Positions 12,109 through 23,336 of a stretch of 64,000 nt of DNA are shown one piece after another. Origin of the DNA: Tetranychus cinnabarinus (taxonomy: Eukaryota; Arthropoda; Arachnida; Trombidiformes; Tetranychidae); NCBI GenBank assembly GCA_022266195.1, contig WHVY01000005.1, positions 5,022,001-5,086,000 of the forward strand, given 5' to 3'. Made by a program: the position numbers and the translations under genes. Under the pieces are notes generated by a model. It did no database searches and was not told where the DNA came from. It saw only the letters and a list, made by a program, of their open reading frames with translations. Every line of letters begins with the position of its first letter. Position 1 is the stretch's first letter.

Positions 12109-14914
12109 TGTTAATTTCTTAATGTCTAAGTTGGATTAGTAGGTGAGAAAAATGAATTGTAATTAATAACTAATGGATTAATTGAAGTGAGGTTAAAATG
12201 CTACAGAAAAGAAATCTGTTTTTGTCAAGAGAGTCAAGTTTGTAAAGGGTGTTGAGGTTAGTAAGGTTCAAGCAATCACTTACCCAAATGTTGATAAAGA
12301 GATAAAGATGATAAAATGAAATAGTCTCATCGTCTTCGTCTTCATCAACCATCTTTGCCATTGATATTTTCATTTTTATCATCTTTATCTCCTTATCAAC
12401 ATTTGGGTAAGTGATTGCTTGAACCTTACTAACCTCAACACCCTTTAGTTCTATTACGAATAGTAAACAGATTTTTGTACCTCTTTTTTCGCTTTATGAT
12501 CAACTGTGACTGTTTAAGATCTCACCAATTATGATAATAAATTCATCAAACTTAACAGATATTATCTCTATGATCATTTCTCTTCTCTTTTTGATAACAA
12601 TTAGTGTAATCTTCAATCTCAGAATCAAAGATAAGTCTAACCTGTTTACTCTGTTGGTAAACTACATTTTCATTATTGAGATTTGATTACGTTCAAACTT
12701 ATTTTATCTGGATTGTGATTGAAAATATTGATTGGATAGATTGCCCATAGATGTTGATGAAATAAAATAATGTAACGAGTCCTTGGTTTTACTATCAAAT
12801 GGATGATCGGTGATCATCAAAGTAATTGATAGATCAACAATGAAAATGTAGCTCTTTTTATCTCTCATGGATATCTTCTTGTTATGGTCACTTCTAACTA
12901 GAACTTTAAGTTGAAACCATTAATCATTAATTACGATTCATTAGTACATAGTAAATTAGATGTCACAATTTATTAAATAACTGGTAAATTAAATAAGAAA
13001 TATAAAATTGAACCGGTGCACAAAAAAGTGTAATAAATAAAGCACATTGTTTATCATTACATATGATAAGCTTAAGATTTTTGTGTCAGCCAACAATCAA
13101 CGGCTTGGTTGAATGGCAAAAAAACCTTCATTTATTAATAGACTTGAATTATGGCATTGAAGTTCAGCTGAGATACAAATTTCATGGGGAATTGTTTGTT
13201 TACGTTTATTTAGCTGATTATTGAGAGCATTTTCTGCTATTTTACAATCCTGTTTTCAATAGTCTCGTAAGCCAAGAAGAGCAATTGAATGGTTAATAGA
13301 TGTAAGATGCTTTTGATGTATAGTTGATTACTAATGATCAAAATGATAATCTATCTCGCAAATTGTTTACTGATCAGATAAATTTGTGATGGGGATAAAA
13401 CAGTTGAAGAGTTTTTAGTTGATCACTGATCACTAATTGATTAGACTTGCTAGGTATAATGAATAGTTAATGATAGATTTGAAGATTTGATAAACAAAGA
13501 AATAAAAGCTTAAAAGAAAACACCTAATGATTGAATCAAAAATTTCCATGAGAATGTTGAATAAATACGTTTGCGAAATAAAATAAGGAAAAATTAGCGT
13601 CCTCGATAGATTTTGATTGAAACCAGGTCTTCGACATCTACAGATAGTAACTATAGCTCCACCAGGACTACAGAATGATCATAGCCAAGGTATAGCTAAG
13701 TATTTGGGAATCGCCCTCTTGGCAGAAAAACCTTTATATGGTTTACAATTAATAATTAAAAATCTTTGCCCTCCTCTATCTTACAATGTTATTAGTTGAT
13801 TCGGTTTGGTTAGATGTCCTAGTATTGTTGTTATTATCCCTCATCGAGTAACATTCAATCGACCAGCCTAGGTTTGGCCAAAATCAAGGTGTACATTCTG
13901 ATTACGTCGTCTCCACCACTCGACGCAAATCAACGCATCCATCTAACATGAATTTACTATTTTTTCTATCATCACAATATGTTATGATAGTATAATCTTT
14001 TATGATTAAACCCAATCCAAAACTCAGCGACAGCTAAAATAAGGAACGTTATTAAGTTATTTTGCGAAAATTGCTTAATTCATTCTAAGCAAACTAGAGC
14101 TGAAAAAAATACTGCGGGAACGAAGCATTTGAATAATGCTGAAACAGTTTGTTTTTTTATGATAATTCGTAAAAATTAAACCGTTTAGTAACATTTACTC
14201 ATATGCCAGTCTTAGTTTTCTCATAGATTATTATGTCTACATAAAATAGTAACTCTATCGTTGTCTTTTGTTTTTCGAAATTGAGTGTTTTCTCTAAATT
14301 GCGTTGAAATGGCTAACTTAGTAAATTTAATTGAAGATTATGAGAAGATTTCCACTTAAGGATCAAGTTTTTAGTTCGAACTCAATAATTTACGACAGCA
14401 CCGTCAATTATAGTAACAGCAGCTTCATTAGATACCATGTGTGTTGTGAATATGATTTATCCTCTATAAATCTTGAGATTTCTCGGAAATTCTAAATTTT
14501 CTGATACTTGGAATGGTCGAATCTTTATTGGCCTCTTTAAAAATTGCCTTCGTCAACGGTTTGATCGAAAGTTTTTTAGGCTGTTTGGGTTCAATAGTTT
14601 TCGAAATTCACGATAAACTTTACCATTACCTCAGAACCAAACTCACATGCAAATTTGAAATTAGAGTCAATGAGAAATAAGTCGCATGGATGTTCCAAAA
14701 TCAATGTAATTGACCTTTAAAAGGCGGAGAAATTATAAACAAAAAGAAAGATTACGATTAAAGAACGAAATTACTAGATAATACAATGTAAGTTTCAATT
14801 GATAGTTGACAATTATCGTTCTGTCGCTGTATTTGTGTTTGTTTCTGTAGTTATTGCAACAACAGTCAATAGTTATAACTGAGAGATGAAAACAATGAAA
14901 ATTCAACAAAAATA
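12109..14914. other. Intergenic between ATIC and TEX264
   Basis: About 2.8 kb. Its only clear structure is the hairpin at 12244-12446. A 60-codon frame at 13617-13799 (+), followed after one stop by 23 more open codons, has no family I recognise and could be a decayed coding fragment. The rest is AT-rich with no gene seen. Confidence 0.4.
12244..12446. repeat. Long near-perfect hairpin upstream of ATIC
   Basis: Left arm 12244-12321 and right arm 12368-12446 are reverse complements over about 78 bases with only about two differences (one substitution and one extra A). They are separated by about 46 bases. The arms contain GATAAAGATGATAAAA-type runs and end in CTTACCCAAATG-type sequence. It is not part of any coding exon and lies 136 bases from the ATIC start codon, so it could sit in the promoter, in a 5' UTR, or be a small MITE or dsRNA-forming locus. 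Confidence 0.85.
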
Positions 14915-15793
14915 TCACACGAGAATGTACTGATTTGTGGTTTGAAATTGTAATAGCACATTTTTGGTCGTTGTTGATACATCATCTGCTATGAGCTGTT
15001 CAAATGAAGATGAACTTGCAACACTTGAAGCTGTGCTTGGCACTACATTGTCATCATCGGAATCTTCGGGGTCTCTGGAATATTGGTCATCACAAACTTG
15101 TTCACCATCACTGTCACCGTCATCACTTGAACTTTCAGATGATACTTCGTTCATGAAGAAATCTTGCTGTTTGGACAATGGGGATAGAAAATAAATTACG
15201 TCTCCTTTGTAAATTTCTATCGATGGGTAAGCACAAAGCTTGTTTTCCTAGGTATTTAAGAGAAAAATGAAAGAAATATTAATATTTATCCAGCTGAAAA
15301 ATAACTTAAGGTAGTTATGAAATACCTTGATGTACTCGGTGATCACTGGATAAACTCGTTTTAAAGCAATAGCTACTGATATTGAACCTTTGTTTGTGAA
15401 TGTGGCAGAAACAACATGATTGACTTTTGGAAGAGTCATTATCTTGTAGTCTATTGAAAGCAACATCTTTTCCACTTTATCATTATTATGCTCAAATAAA
15501 ACACCCAACAAGGATTTGGTAGACTTGGATCCAATAGGCTGAGTAATAAGAACGGGAACTAGAGTTGCATCTTTAAACGGGTACAGTAATGTAGTTAATC
15601 TAGTGAAATTAGGTCCAATACTGGCAGAGTTAGCGTTGTACACTTTGTAAATAAATTTTTTTCCACCAAAATCATATGGACTTTCACCAGTTTTGACAGA
15701 AATTGTCTCAAAAAGACCGAAGTAACAAAGAGCTAGAAAAATGGTGACAGCCAAGGCGATTGATAAAAAAATTATAGATAACTCGATTAACAT
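14915..15793 (-). CDS. TEX264: TEX264-like ER-phagy receptor
   Basis: Two coding exons, 15793-15326 and 15247-14915, give 266 residues; an in-frame Met at 15823 would add ten. TEX264 is a single-pass ER membrane protein that links ER to autophagosomes through an LC3-interacting region. Residues about 1-30 form a hydrophobic anchor (MLIELSIIFLSIALAVTIF). The following GyrI-like domain ends in VNHVVSATFTNKGSISVAIA, then KRVYPVITEYIKENKLCAYP, IEIYKGDVIYFLSPLSKQ and DFF, which closely follow human TEX264. The acidic, Ser-rich tail is predicted disordered and carries SSSSFEQL at residues 234-241, which corresponds to the human LIR (SSFEEL). Human TEX264 is longer (313 residues), mostly in the tail. 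Membrane topology and function are inferred from family. Confidence 0.9.
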
Positions 15794-15823
15794 GATTGTT
15801 TGATTTTGTTTGATGAATACCAA

Positions 15824-17642
15824 TATGGAAGAATAAATGGCCAGATATATCCAAATGTCAAGTCTGCCATAAAAGAGAGGGAATGATAAGGTCTATCCAA
15901 GGATCAAGATCCAAAGTTAGTAAAATTGATTTGTATGACAATATTGAAGACTTGATGTATGGTCTTTATATTTGTAAATCAGATCAACATGACTATCAAT
16001 CATGAATTGAATATTATTAAAGAGTCAACGGTTGGCTACCGTTTACAGAGATGAATCACAGTTGCAATTTTGACTCGGAATGGAAGAGTTTAAGGTAATA
16101 AAGAGGAACTTGAAATCACAAAATAAGAATAAAAATTAAGTAAAAAAATGGAGAAAAAAAAAATTGAATGACAGCTTAGAATAACGCATAATTTAATTAT
16201 TTGGTATACAAAACACTTGATGACCAGTAATAGTTGAACTTATACCAATTTATCATAATCTTTATTACGAATAATATCTAATTAAAGTTATAATTAGACA
16301 ATATTAAGACTAGCAAAATCACGGTTAACAAAAGAATAAATAAACTGTTTTCGAAGCTTATTTTGATGTTTTGATGTAAGCAAAAGACAAATATCGATAC
16401 TATCGATCGAATTTATTGGTTCAAGAATTATATTATTCAATACAATATTAAAGTAGCACGAAAACGACCCTCTTCAATTTGAAAATGAACTTAATTAGTT
16501 AAAAGAGGAAATCAAATACTATGGTAGGCCTCATCAAAAGCTGCTTAAGGTTCCGTTCGGGGATAATCGCGCTCTAAAGTTAAAACGTTTTTCGATGATA
16601 TCTCGCGAACACAACATGAAAGAATGCTGAAATTTTGTAAAATTATATTTCTTGATTGCTTCTATTGACTGACGAGAGCAATGCTCTTCAGAGCAATCAG
16701 ATCGCATATTATGGCTGTTAGGTCGCTTAACTTTTGATCGTTCGGCATTTGATGAGATTCGCGTCCTGCTTAATTTTGATCGATGCAAAATGCTCCATTT
16801 AATACTGACTGTAGCTGAGCAAGACGATTTTCTGATAAGCATTTTAGTTGGTCCGTTTTACCAATAACCTTATTTTGTTCAAAGCTATGAATCTCTTATT
16901 ATTTTAGATAAGAGAAAGCGAAAATGAAATAATCACAATCTTGATCCCTGATCTTCAAGAATCAATTTTTCATTTTTCATTTTCAAGTCTAATGTAATTA
17001 TTTGCTTTGCTAATTATCTACTAAAGTACTCACATTGCATACAAAAGTATTTTTCCAGAATATGCATTGGCATTGGCATGAAAACCTCCTCTAAATTTAA
17101 TTTATTGACTATTTTGTTCCTATAGTTGCGAAATAATTTTACCGAATTGAATAATGAAAATATCAACCAGGTTAGAGCGCTTAATTTACATCACGATGAG
17201 GAGGGATAAGCTGAGAATCAAATATTAATTTCATATTTGTTTTGAAGTCCGTCATTTTAATGGATTGGTAAGTTTAGTTAACAGAACGGCGAAAAATTTG
17301 GCCACACATAGACTGAGCTTTTAATTAGCACTTAAGCATATTTCAGGGGAATGTTCATTCAAGAAACTTTAAAGGGAAGATGTGAGGTGTGCGTATTCAG
17401 GTATTATAATTAGATAATGTCTTACAACTGGCAATAAATTACTCCAGCAGGATCGTGAAATCGACAGATTAATTCATTTGTTTCGTTTCTGGATAGTCAT
17501 TTGAACAAAGAGAAAGAGTCAGACAAAAGAAATAGAGAAAGAAAGAGAAGACAGAAAGAAAGAAAGAAAGAAAGAAAGGAAAGATTGATAGATTGAGTTA
17601 TGCATACGGCCTCAAGTTTCTTCAATGTAATTCTCGATAAAA
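15824..17642. other. Intergenic between TEX264 and FABP
   Basis: AT-rich, about 1.8 kb. Contains a short GAAA microsatellite near 17551. A 102-codon frame at 16534-16842 (-) is basic and Ser/Arg-rich, with no recognisable domain, and is not called. Confidence 0.4.
17551..17578. repeat. (GAAA)n microsatellite
   Basis: About seven tandem GAAA units within a longer purine-rich tract (17515-17585), just past the FABP stop codon on the FABP sense strand. Confidence 0.8.
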
Positions 17643-19241
17643 TCATTTGTTGGCTTTCTTGTAGATTCGAGTGGCAACAACTTCACCGCATTTGCAAGTC
17701 TGAAAAAAAGAAACGAATAATAATTAGAAAATTGAAAAACTCGACAGATTTTAAATAAATTTAGGTTGAAACAATAAAAGGAAAGGCATGGTTAGTTAGT
17801 TAGATAAGGACAGACTGTTGATTTAGTTGTACGTCAATCATTGCTCTTAAAAGATTTTGGATAATTGATGTCATAAATTAAGTAGCATCAACTGTAAAAA
17901 TCTAATTTGCAAGAGTTATCTTTTAGGTTGAGACCAACCAGATGCCTAACATTATTGAGATACATCTTATAAAAACATGAAAAATGTACAATTGAATCTG
18001 AATCTCTCAATAACTGCTCCTTAGCCATATTGGAACATTGTACAACGCAACAGTGAAAACTGAACTTGTTCCTGATGGTTGATCCCTAAAATGGCTTTCT
18101 TCTCATTCTCTATTCATGTAAAGGCGATAAGTATTGCTTATGCGCTATACTTACAATTTTCATCTCATCTCCGTTGAATTCACGAGTAATTTCTGCCGGA
18201 GGGTCGCTTTGCTGCTTTTGGATTAGCTTGTTGCCATCCTGACTGACAACGCTCTGTTGAAAATAAGAGATTAAAAGCAAATATTAACATAATGTTGGAA
18301 ATGAAATGGGGTTTAAAAAAAGGGAAACAAAAATTTTGAGTTGAAGTTATAAGAGGATAGAAGCAACATGAAATCTTCAAGGATTATTCGGGGTGCAAAT
18401 TAACTAACATTCAATCAATCAATGCAATATTAACCTTACATGGAAGATGGGAAATAGTTGTGTAATTTGAACGGAAACCATCGGATCAAATTAAGCAAAT
18501 ATTTCATTATAAGGTATCGGCATTATAATTTTAGATGGTACTTTTGTTACCCCTAAATATGGAATGAAAGGAAGCAAAGATAAATATTAATCAACCTACC
18601 TTGCAGGTTACACCGTCCATACGCTTTTCTTCAAATTCTTCGTCAAATTTGAATTTAGTCTCGGTAGTTTTGAATGTTGATACCGATTTGAAGACAATAC
18701 TTCCATCTTCTTCAGCTTTGATTATAAACGTGGGCTTCAAGGCCCCAACAGTTTTGCGAAGAAGAAAATTGACACCTGAGAAATAATGAAGCAAACTGAT
18801 GAGCATAAATAGTGACAGAAATATTGCAAGAGTTTAATCAAATAGGTAAATTGACTAATGAGTGCAACCACATCATCAAAAATTGTTCGGGTATTAAACA
18901 ATATGGAGAGGTAATCGGTAATAAGAAGACTGTGAAGGAAAGGCATGGAACAAGAATGTAAAGTATACATGTAACATGGTAACTAACACCATTATATAAC
19001 ACAAGCGATCATTAGATCATATCAAATAAACTAAATTAAATTAATTTTTCACCATTGCTTGGCGTAAAAATTTAATAACAGTTAAACATGCAGACAGGAA
19101 AACAATAGATAAAGAAGGGATCAAATAAAAAAAGAGACAAAATGGGTATAAAAAAAGCTTCATTTGCTTACCTAAAGCTTTTAGAAATTCGTCAAAATTT
19201 TCACTTGAGACAAAAGTGTATTCACCAGCAAATTCAGCCAT
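17643..19241 (-). CDS. Cytosolic fatty-acid-binding protein (FABP family)
   Basis: Four exons, 19241-19172, 18775-18600, 18253-18155 and 17699-17643, give 133 residues, the standard FABP length and the classic four-exon structure. FABPs are small beta-barrels that carry long-chain fatty acids and retinoids in the cytosol. The start MAEFAGEYTFVSSENFDEFL matches the family N-terminus. LKPTFIIK, FKSVSTFKTTETKFKF and EEFEEKRMDG cover the middle strands, and the C-terminus contains REFNGDEMKITCKCG and TRIYKK, with the Arg-x-Tyr that holds the carboxylate. Overall it resembles mite group-13 allergens, which are FABPs; whether this one is allergenic cannot be told. Introns are 396, 346 and 455 bases, longer than in most neighbours. 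Very sure of family; exact subfamily not assigned. Confidence 0.95.
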
Positions 19242-21042
19242 TGTTAAATGAACAGTTTTTCAATGAAAATTAATGAAATAATCGGTGAACAGTTATGAAG
19301 AAGCAATTCATAAACGAACAGAACAACAGTAATACTTTGCAACAAGTCTATTTCAGAGCATGGATAAAAAGACTTCAATTTATTTATTGAGAAAACTTGC
19401 CTCGAAATTAGAGGGAAAGAGAAAGGGGAAAAAGAGAGAGAGAGAGAGGATGATGATTGGGATGACGAGAGAAGCAAAGAGAAAGAGATTGAAAATGCCA
19501 CGCCTCAAGCCAGGCAAATAAAAAAATAGCTTGGTCCAATGGTGCACATTGATAGATGAAAAATAATAAATTTAAAACACAATAGATTTATTGGAAATAC
19601 TTCAATTGGTCAAGAATTACTAGAAGCTTCAGTTGTTGAGATGAAGATGAAGATCTGGCGATAAACAAAGCACTCAAAACTGATTTGATAAAAACTGATC
19701 TAATTATAATGATATGATGAATCACCAATTGTCTTAAATATTGAACCATGTTGCGGTTGATCGTTGCTGAATAATGTAGAGGGTTGAAATAATCTTCATG
19801 GACAGTTTATGGTTTCTAAATAAACGACAAACGAAATGACCCTGAAATTTGTCCATTACCTTGATCATTTCCATGTAAAAAGGCAGCATCTTCAATTCCA
19901 TGCTTCTTTTCAGTGTTCACATGGAAATAATTTTTTTCTAGCGATTTAAATTGTTTTTTGGTTATCAGCGATTCCATGTTTTATCCTCAATAGACTGGTC
20001 TTGCCATTTCTTTTGTCCATTTATCCAAAGTATTCAACAATTGGCCAACAATGAGCCTATTAATTCTGGATGTTCAAGGTTATCAAGAGGCTCAGGTTTA
20101 GAGTGAAAATATTTTTTTGAATAAAAGAAATACTTCAGACATTTTCTTTTTCCAACTATTCTTAATTAACAGGTTTACAGCTTGCATGGCACGATCGATA
20201 TGGTTTATGCTTTAATACCTCGTTTCTGAGATGAGTTTAATTTTCATATTCAATGAACTCATCTATTTGTTCATTTAAATTGCTGACAATCTGGTACACT
20301 TATACTTAATTGTATGATTCTTGATGGAATTGAACGATAAATTAAATCAATTTAAATGGCTTGTTGTAGCAAATTTTGATTATATTACATGCGAATTTAA
20401 TGTTTACGCACAACAAAGAAGAAACAGCTCAACTTTTGATTCATGACCATAATTAATTTTAACTGACAATCATTTGTCAACAGATAATAGCGACCATATT
20501 GACAATGAGTATTTTTCAGTTCATTGAATGAGTTCATGGTCAAAGGTTAAGTAGACAATTTCCAAAGTTGTTTCAAGTTAATTGGTCAATTCAAACCGGT
20601 CTGTGGGATTGGATAATTTTAAAGAGAAATTTCAAGTGATGTTGATGTTAATGGTTGAATGGAAAATTGTCTCATTCCTATTTGTTGTTCAATGGAACAT
20701 TTTCCTCTTAATATGTTTCAATTGCTTCTCTAAAATATGAGAATTGAGAAGACTAGTCAACTCTAAATTAGATCTTGGTGGAACGAAGATAGATTAAATT
20801 GAATTTAACCAATTTTTTGAAAGTCGAGGCCGTCATAGTTTTACGCGATTGGCAAACTCAGAGGATTTAAATGACGAAGATGGCTTTGACAGTCGACTTA
20901 AAAATATGTGCAAGTATATTTAGCAAAACAAGTTCTTTCTTCGAAATTAGCTTTAAATAAAGAAAAGACGTTTCGATAATAATATAACAATGAGTTGATC
21001 AAAGTGTAATGCATGCTTGTAGAGGGTTTCTTGGGTCAACTT
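19242..21042. other. Intergenic between FABP and HAUS6
   Basis: About 1.8 kb holding the FABP promoter and the HAUS6 3' UTR. A purine-rich AGAG tract lies at about 19425-19450. No gene or structured element recognised. Confidence 0.4.
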
Positions 21043-22655
21043 TCAGAGTAAAACAGTGTCAATATTGTAAGATGAGTTATGACTGGATAATGATCTGATT
21101 GAAGACTCTTCTCGTAAAGGTGAAAGAAGTGGCCTTTCTGGTGCAGTAGGAGGTACATAAGAGAAACGGCTGATATCTAAGGCGTGGAATGACCAATCAA
21201 ATGCGTGATTTCTCATGGTTCGATTGTAAAAATTATCAGGGGGAGTCGTGTCGATGACCGGTGAAGCTGTAATGTCGGCTTCCGAATAATAATCAATAAG
21301 ATTATCTCTTGAAACATCACCAAAGGCAAACTTAATCTTGGGGAAATTTAAAGGTATTTTAGCAGCAAACCAATTGCGCCTTTCTTGCACCTGGGCAGTT
21401 TTTAATAGCTGATGACGTTTTGCATTAACTGCTGCTAACAGCGACTCTTTTTCTTGATTTAAGTTGTCCATGGATTCACGAATTTTTATAATCAATTTCT
21501 CAATTTCTTGATTCAAGAAGTTTAAGTGGGATGACAAGTTTTGGCATTCGCTGAGAGACGCCCAATTCCTCATGGTACTATCAAAGTTTTTAACAAATTT
21601 GTCCACATCTTTGCTTACCAACTCCAAGTTGAAGCACCCACGAGAAAAATATTTATTGATGTCACAGTCATTAGAAAATTGCCTGAGATCTAATATTTGG
21701 TTGCTAGAAGTAATCATACTGGCATCAGCAGGACAATTGTACATTTCTAATTTTGGTGTTATATGCTCGATCAGGTGCCGGAGTTCGCTGAAGTTTTTGC
21801 TGACTGTATCATTTAAATCCGCAACAGACTGCCGTACATTAGCTATAATTTCATTATCCTTCATGGCATAGCTATTTTCACCCAGAATTTGAACACGAAC
21901 ATAGTTTACAATTTTATCAAACTCGAAACAAACAGCATCCCATTCCTTTTCCAGTGATCGTTTTCTCAACTCGAAATATTCTTGTTCAGACAGCATTTTT
22001 TGATCAAGGTCCTCATAGATGAAAGTAAGATCGGATAATCTGCCAGATTCTTCTTCAGCCCGATTGACAAGACGGAAGTCATTCAGATCAGGTTCGATCT
22101 CAGTGCCATACTTTTCTTTCAAAACTTTGGTCATAACATAATTGATGAGATTCAGAAAATATGAGCAAAATGCTTCACCTCCAGGTTGAACCGCATAGAT
22201 AGGAGTGAACTTTAAACTGCTATCAATCTGTTTGTAAAAAAATAGAAAAGATATAGTAAACGAAACGAGAGACACCTTAGAGGAAACGTACCTTTTCAAG
22301 GGATTTCAGAAATTCAATTGTAACTTTTCTGAACTCGGCTTCTTGATTTTTATCCAAGCAAGGATAACAATACCGATATTGTTGCAAAACTTGTGAATTT
22401 TTTAAGCACCTGACGAGAAAGATCATGATGATTTCAAATGCTTTATGGTCCGGCTTTCCAAATAATTCCCTGCAAGACGGAAAGAAGATAATTAAGAAAA
22501 AAATCAATTAGTTAACTAATAACAAAGCAAAACACAAATATTTACCTTTTGAGAATAAAATTTTTACATTCTTTTCGGTTGACAACGTATTCATTGAAGG
22601 AGAGCCCCTCAAGACTTTCAAAAATGCCATTTTGAAGTTCTTGTAGTTGACTCAT
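21043..22655 (-). CDS. HAUS6: HAUS augmin-like complex subunit 6 (short form)
   Basis: Three exons, 22655-22546, 22469-22292 and 22227-21043, give about 490 residues. HAUS6 is part of augmin, which nucleates microtubules from existing spindle microtubules by recruiting gamma-tubulin. The N-terminal HAUS6 domain is recognisable: LFGKPDHKAFEIIMIFLV, YCYPCLDKNQEAEFRKVTIE, then YAVQPGGEAFCSYFLNLINYVM, matching the LFDKP..., CWP-DKK-EAEFRK and SPGG-KF--LMY-FA-YVM pattern. The rest is helical with coiled-coil stretches (about residues 180-390), then a Ser/Pro-rich tail. Human HAUS6 is 955 residues, so this is about half length, lacking most of the variable C-terminal half. It is head to head with rabenosyn-5. 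A truncated copy of its 5' half is at 31741-32684. Identification rests on the N-terminal domain only. Confidence 0.78.
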
Positions 22656-23336
22656 TATAGACAAGACTGGATGGTAATACCAATAAAAATAATGTCCAAA
22701 CAATCAAAAATAATAAACACAAATTAAAATAGATGAGGAAAATAAGACAAATGCAATAACTTATAAGATAAACAGTGGAGACTCATACAAAAAAAAACGC
22801 GGGTAAAAATTGAAACCATTGCCATAGAAACGGACGATCAAGCGATATCTTGTGGCGCTTTTAAGAAGTCATTTTAACCGAAAGGAAATTTCAAAAAAAT
22901 ATTTTAAAATTGTTTGATCGAATCCAATTCAGAATTATTCAAAATAATCAAGAAATCTTTGATTTAATTAGTTTCTTAGCTTGAGAAAAGAGTCACTTGG
23001 ATTTTTAGCTAATTGGAGTTGAAACCCGTTAAGGTTTGGACATTTTCAGATCAATTAGAGGTTTCTCGTAGAAATTAAAGGAATGCCAAGAAACTGCAAG
23101 AGTGATTGAAATTGATTCGAGCATTTAATGATTGCAATAAATTGTTGAATATAACAAGAATTGAAATCAAATTCTGACAGCATTTGTTTCAAGTTCTGAT
23201 ACCTGATGGCGCTACTTAAAAATTATCCTGATTGTTCAGTTAATGGTCTTTTCCTTTATATGATTGTTTGTTTACAAATTTATAGTTGTCATTTTTCATC
23301 TGTTAATTCGTACTTTTCTTATTTTTAAATTGTGAT
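22656..23336. promoter_or_regulatory. Bidirectional promoter region HAUS6 / rabenosyn-5
   Basis: About 680 bases separate the two divergent start codons. Only the first about 55 bases next to HAUS6 (22656-22710) are carried along in the HAUS6 copy at 31686-31740. No TATA box or initiator is asserted. Confidence 0.5.

Noticed and set aside
12170..12382. 70-codon open frame (-) across the hairpin upstream of ATIC
   Set aside because: It merely reads through the inverted repeat; the composition follows the GATAAAG repeats, not coding sequence.
13617..13799. 60-codon frame (+) MKPGLRHLQIVTIAPPG..., continued for 23 codons after one stop
   Set aside because: Looked somewhat protein-like and could be a decayed gene or element fragment, but I could not tie it to any family or find neighbouring exons.
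16534..16842. 102-codon basic frame (-)
   Set aside because: Ser/Arg/Lys-rich composition without a domain, and no supporting splice sites or homologues.
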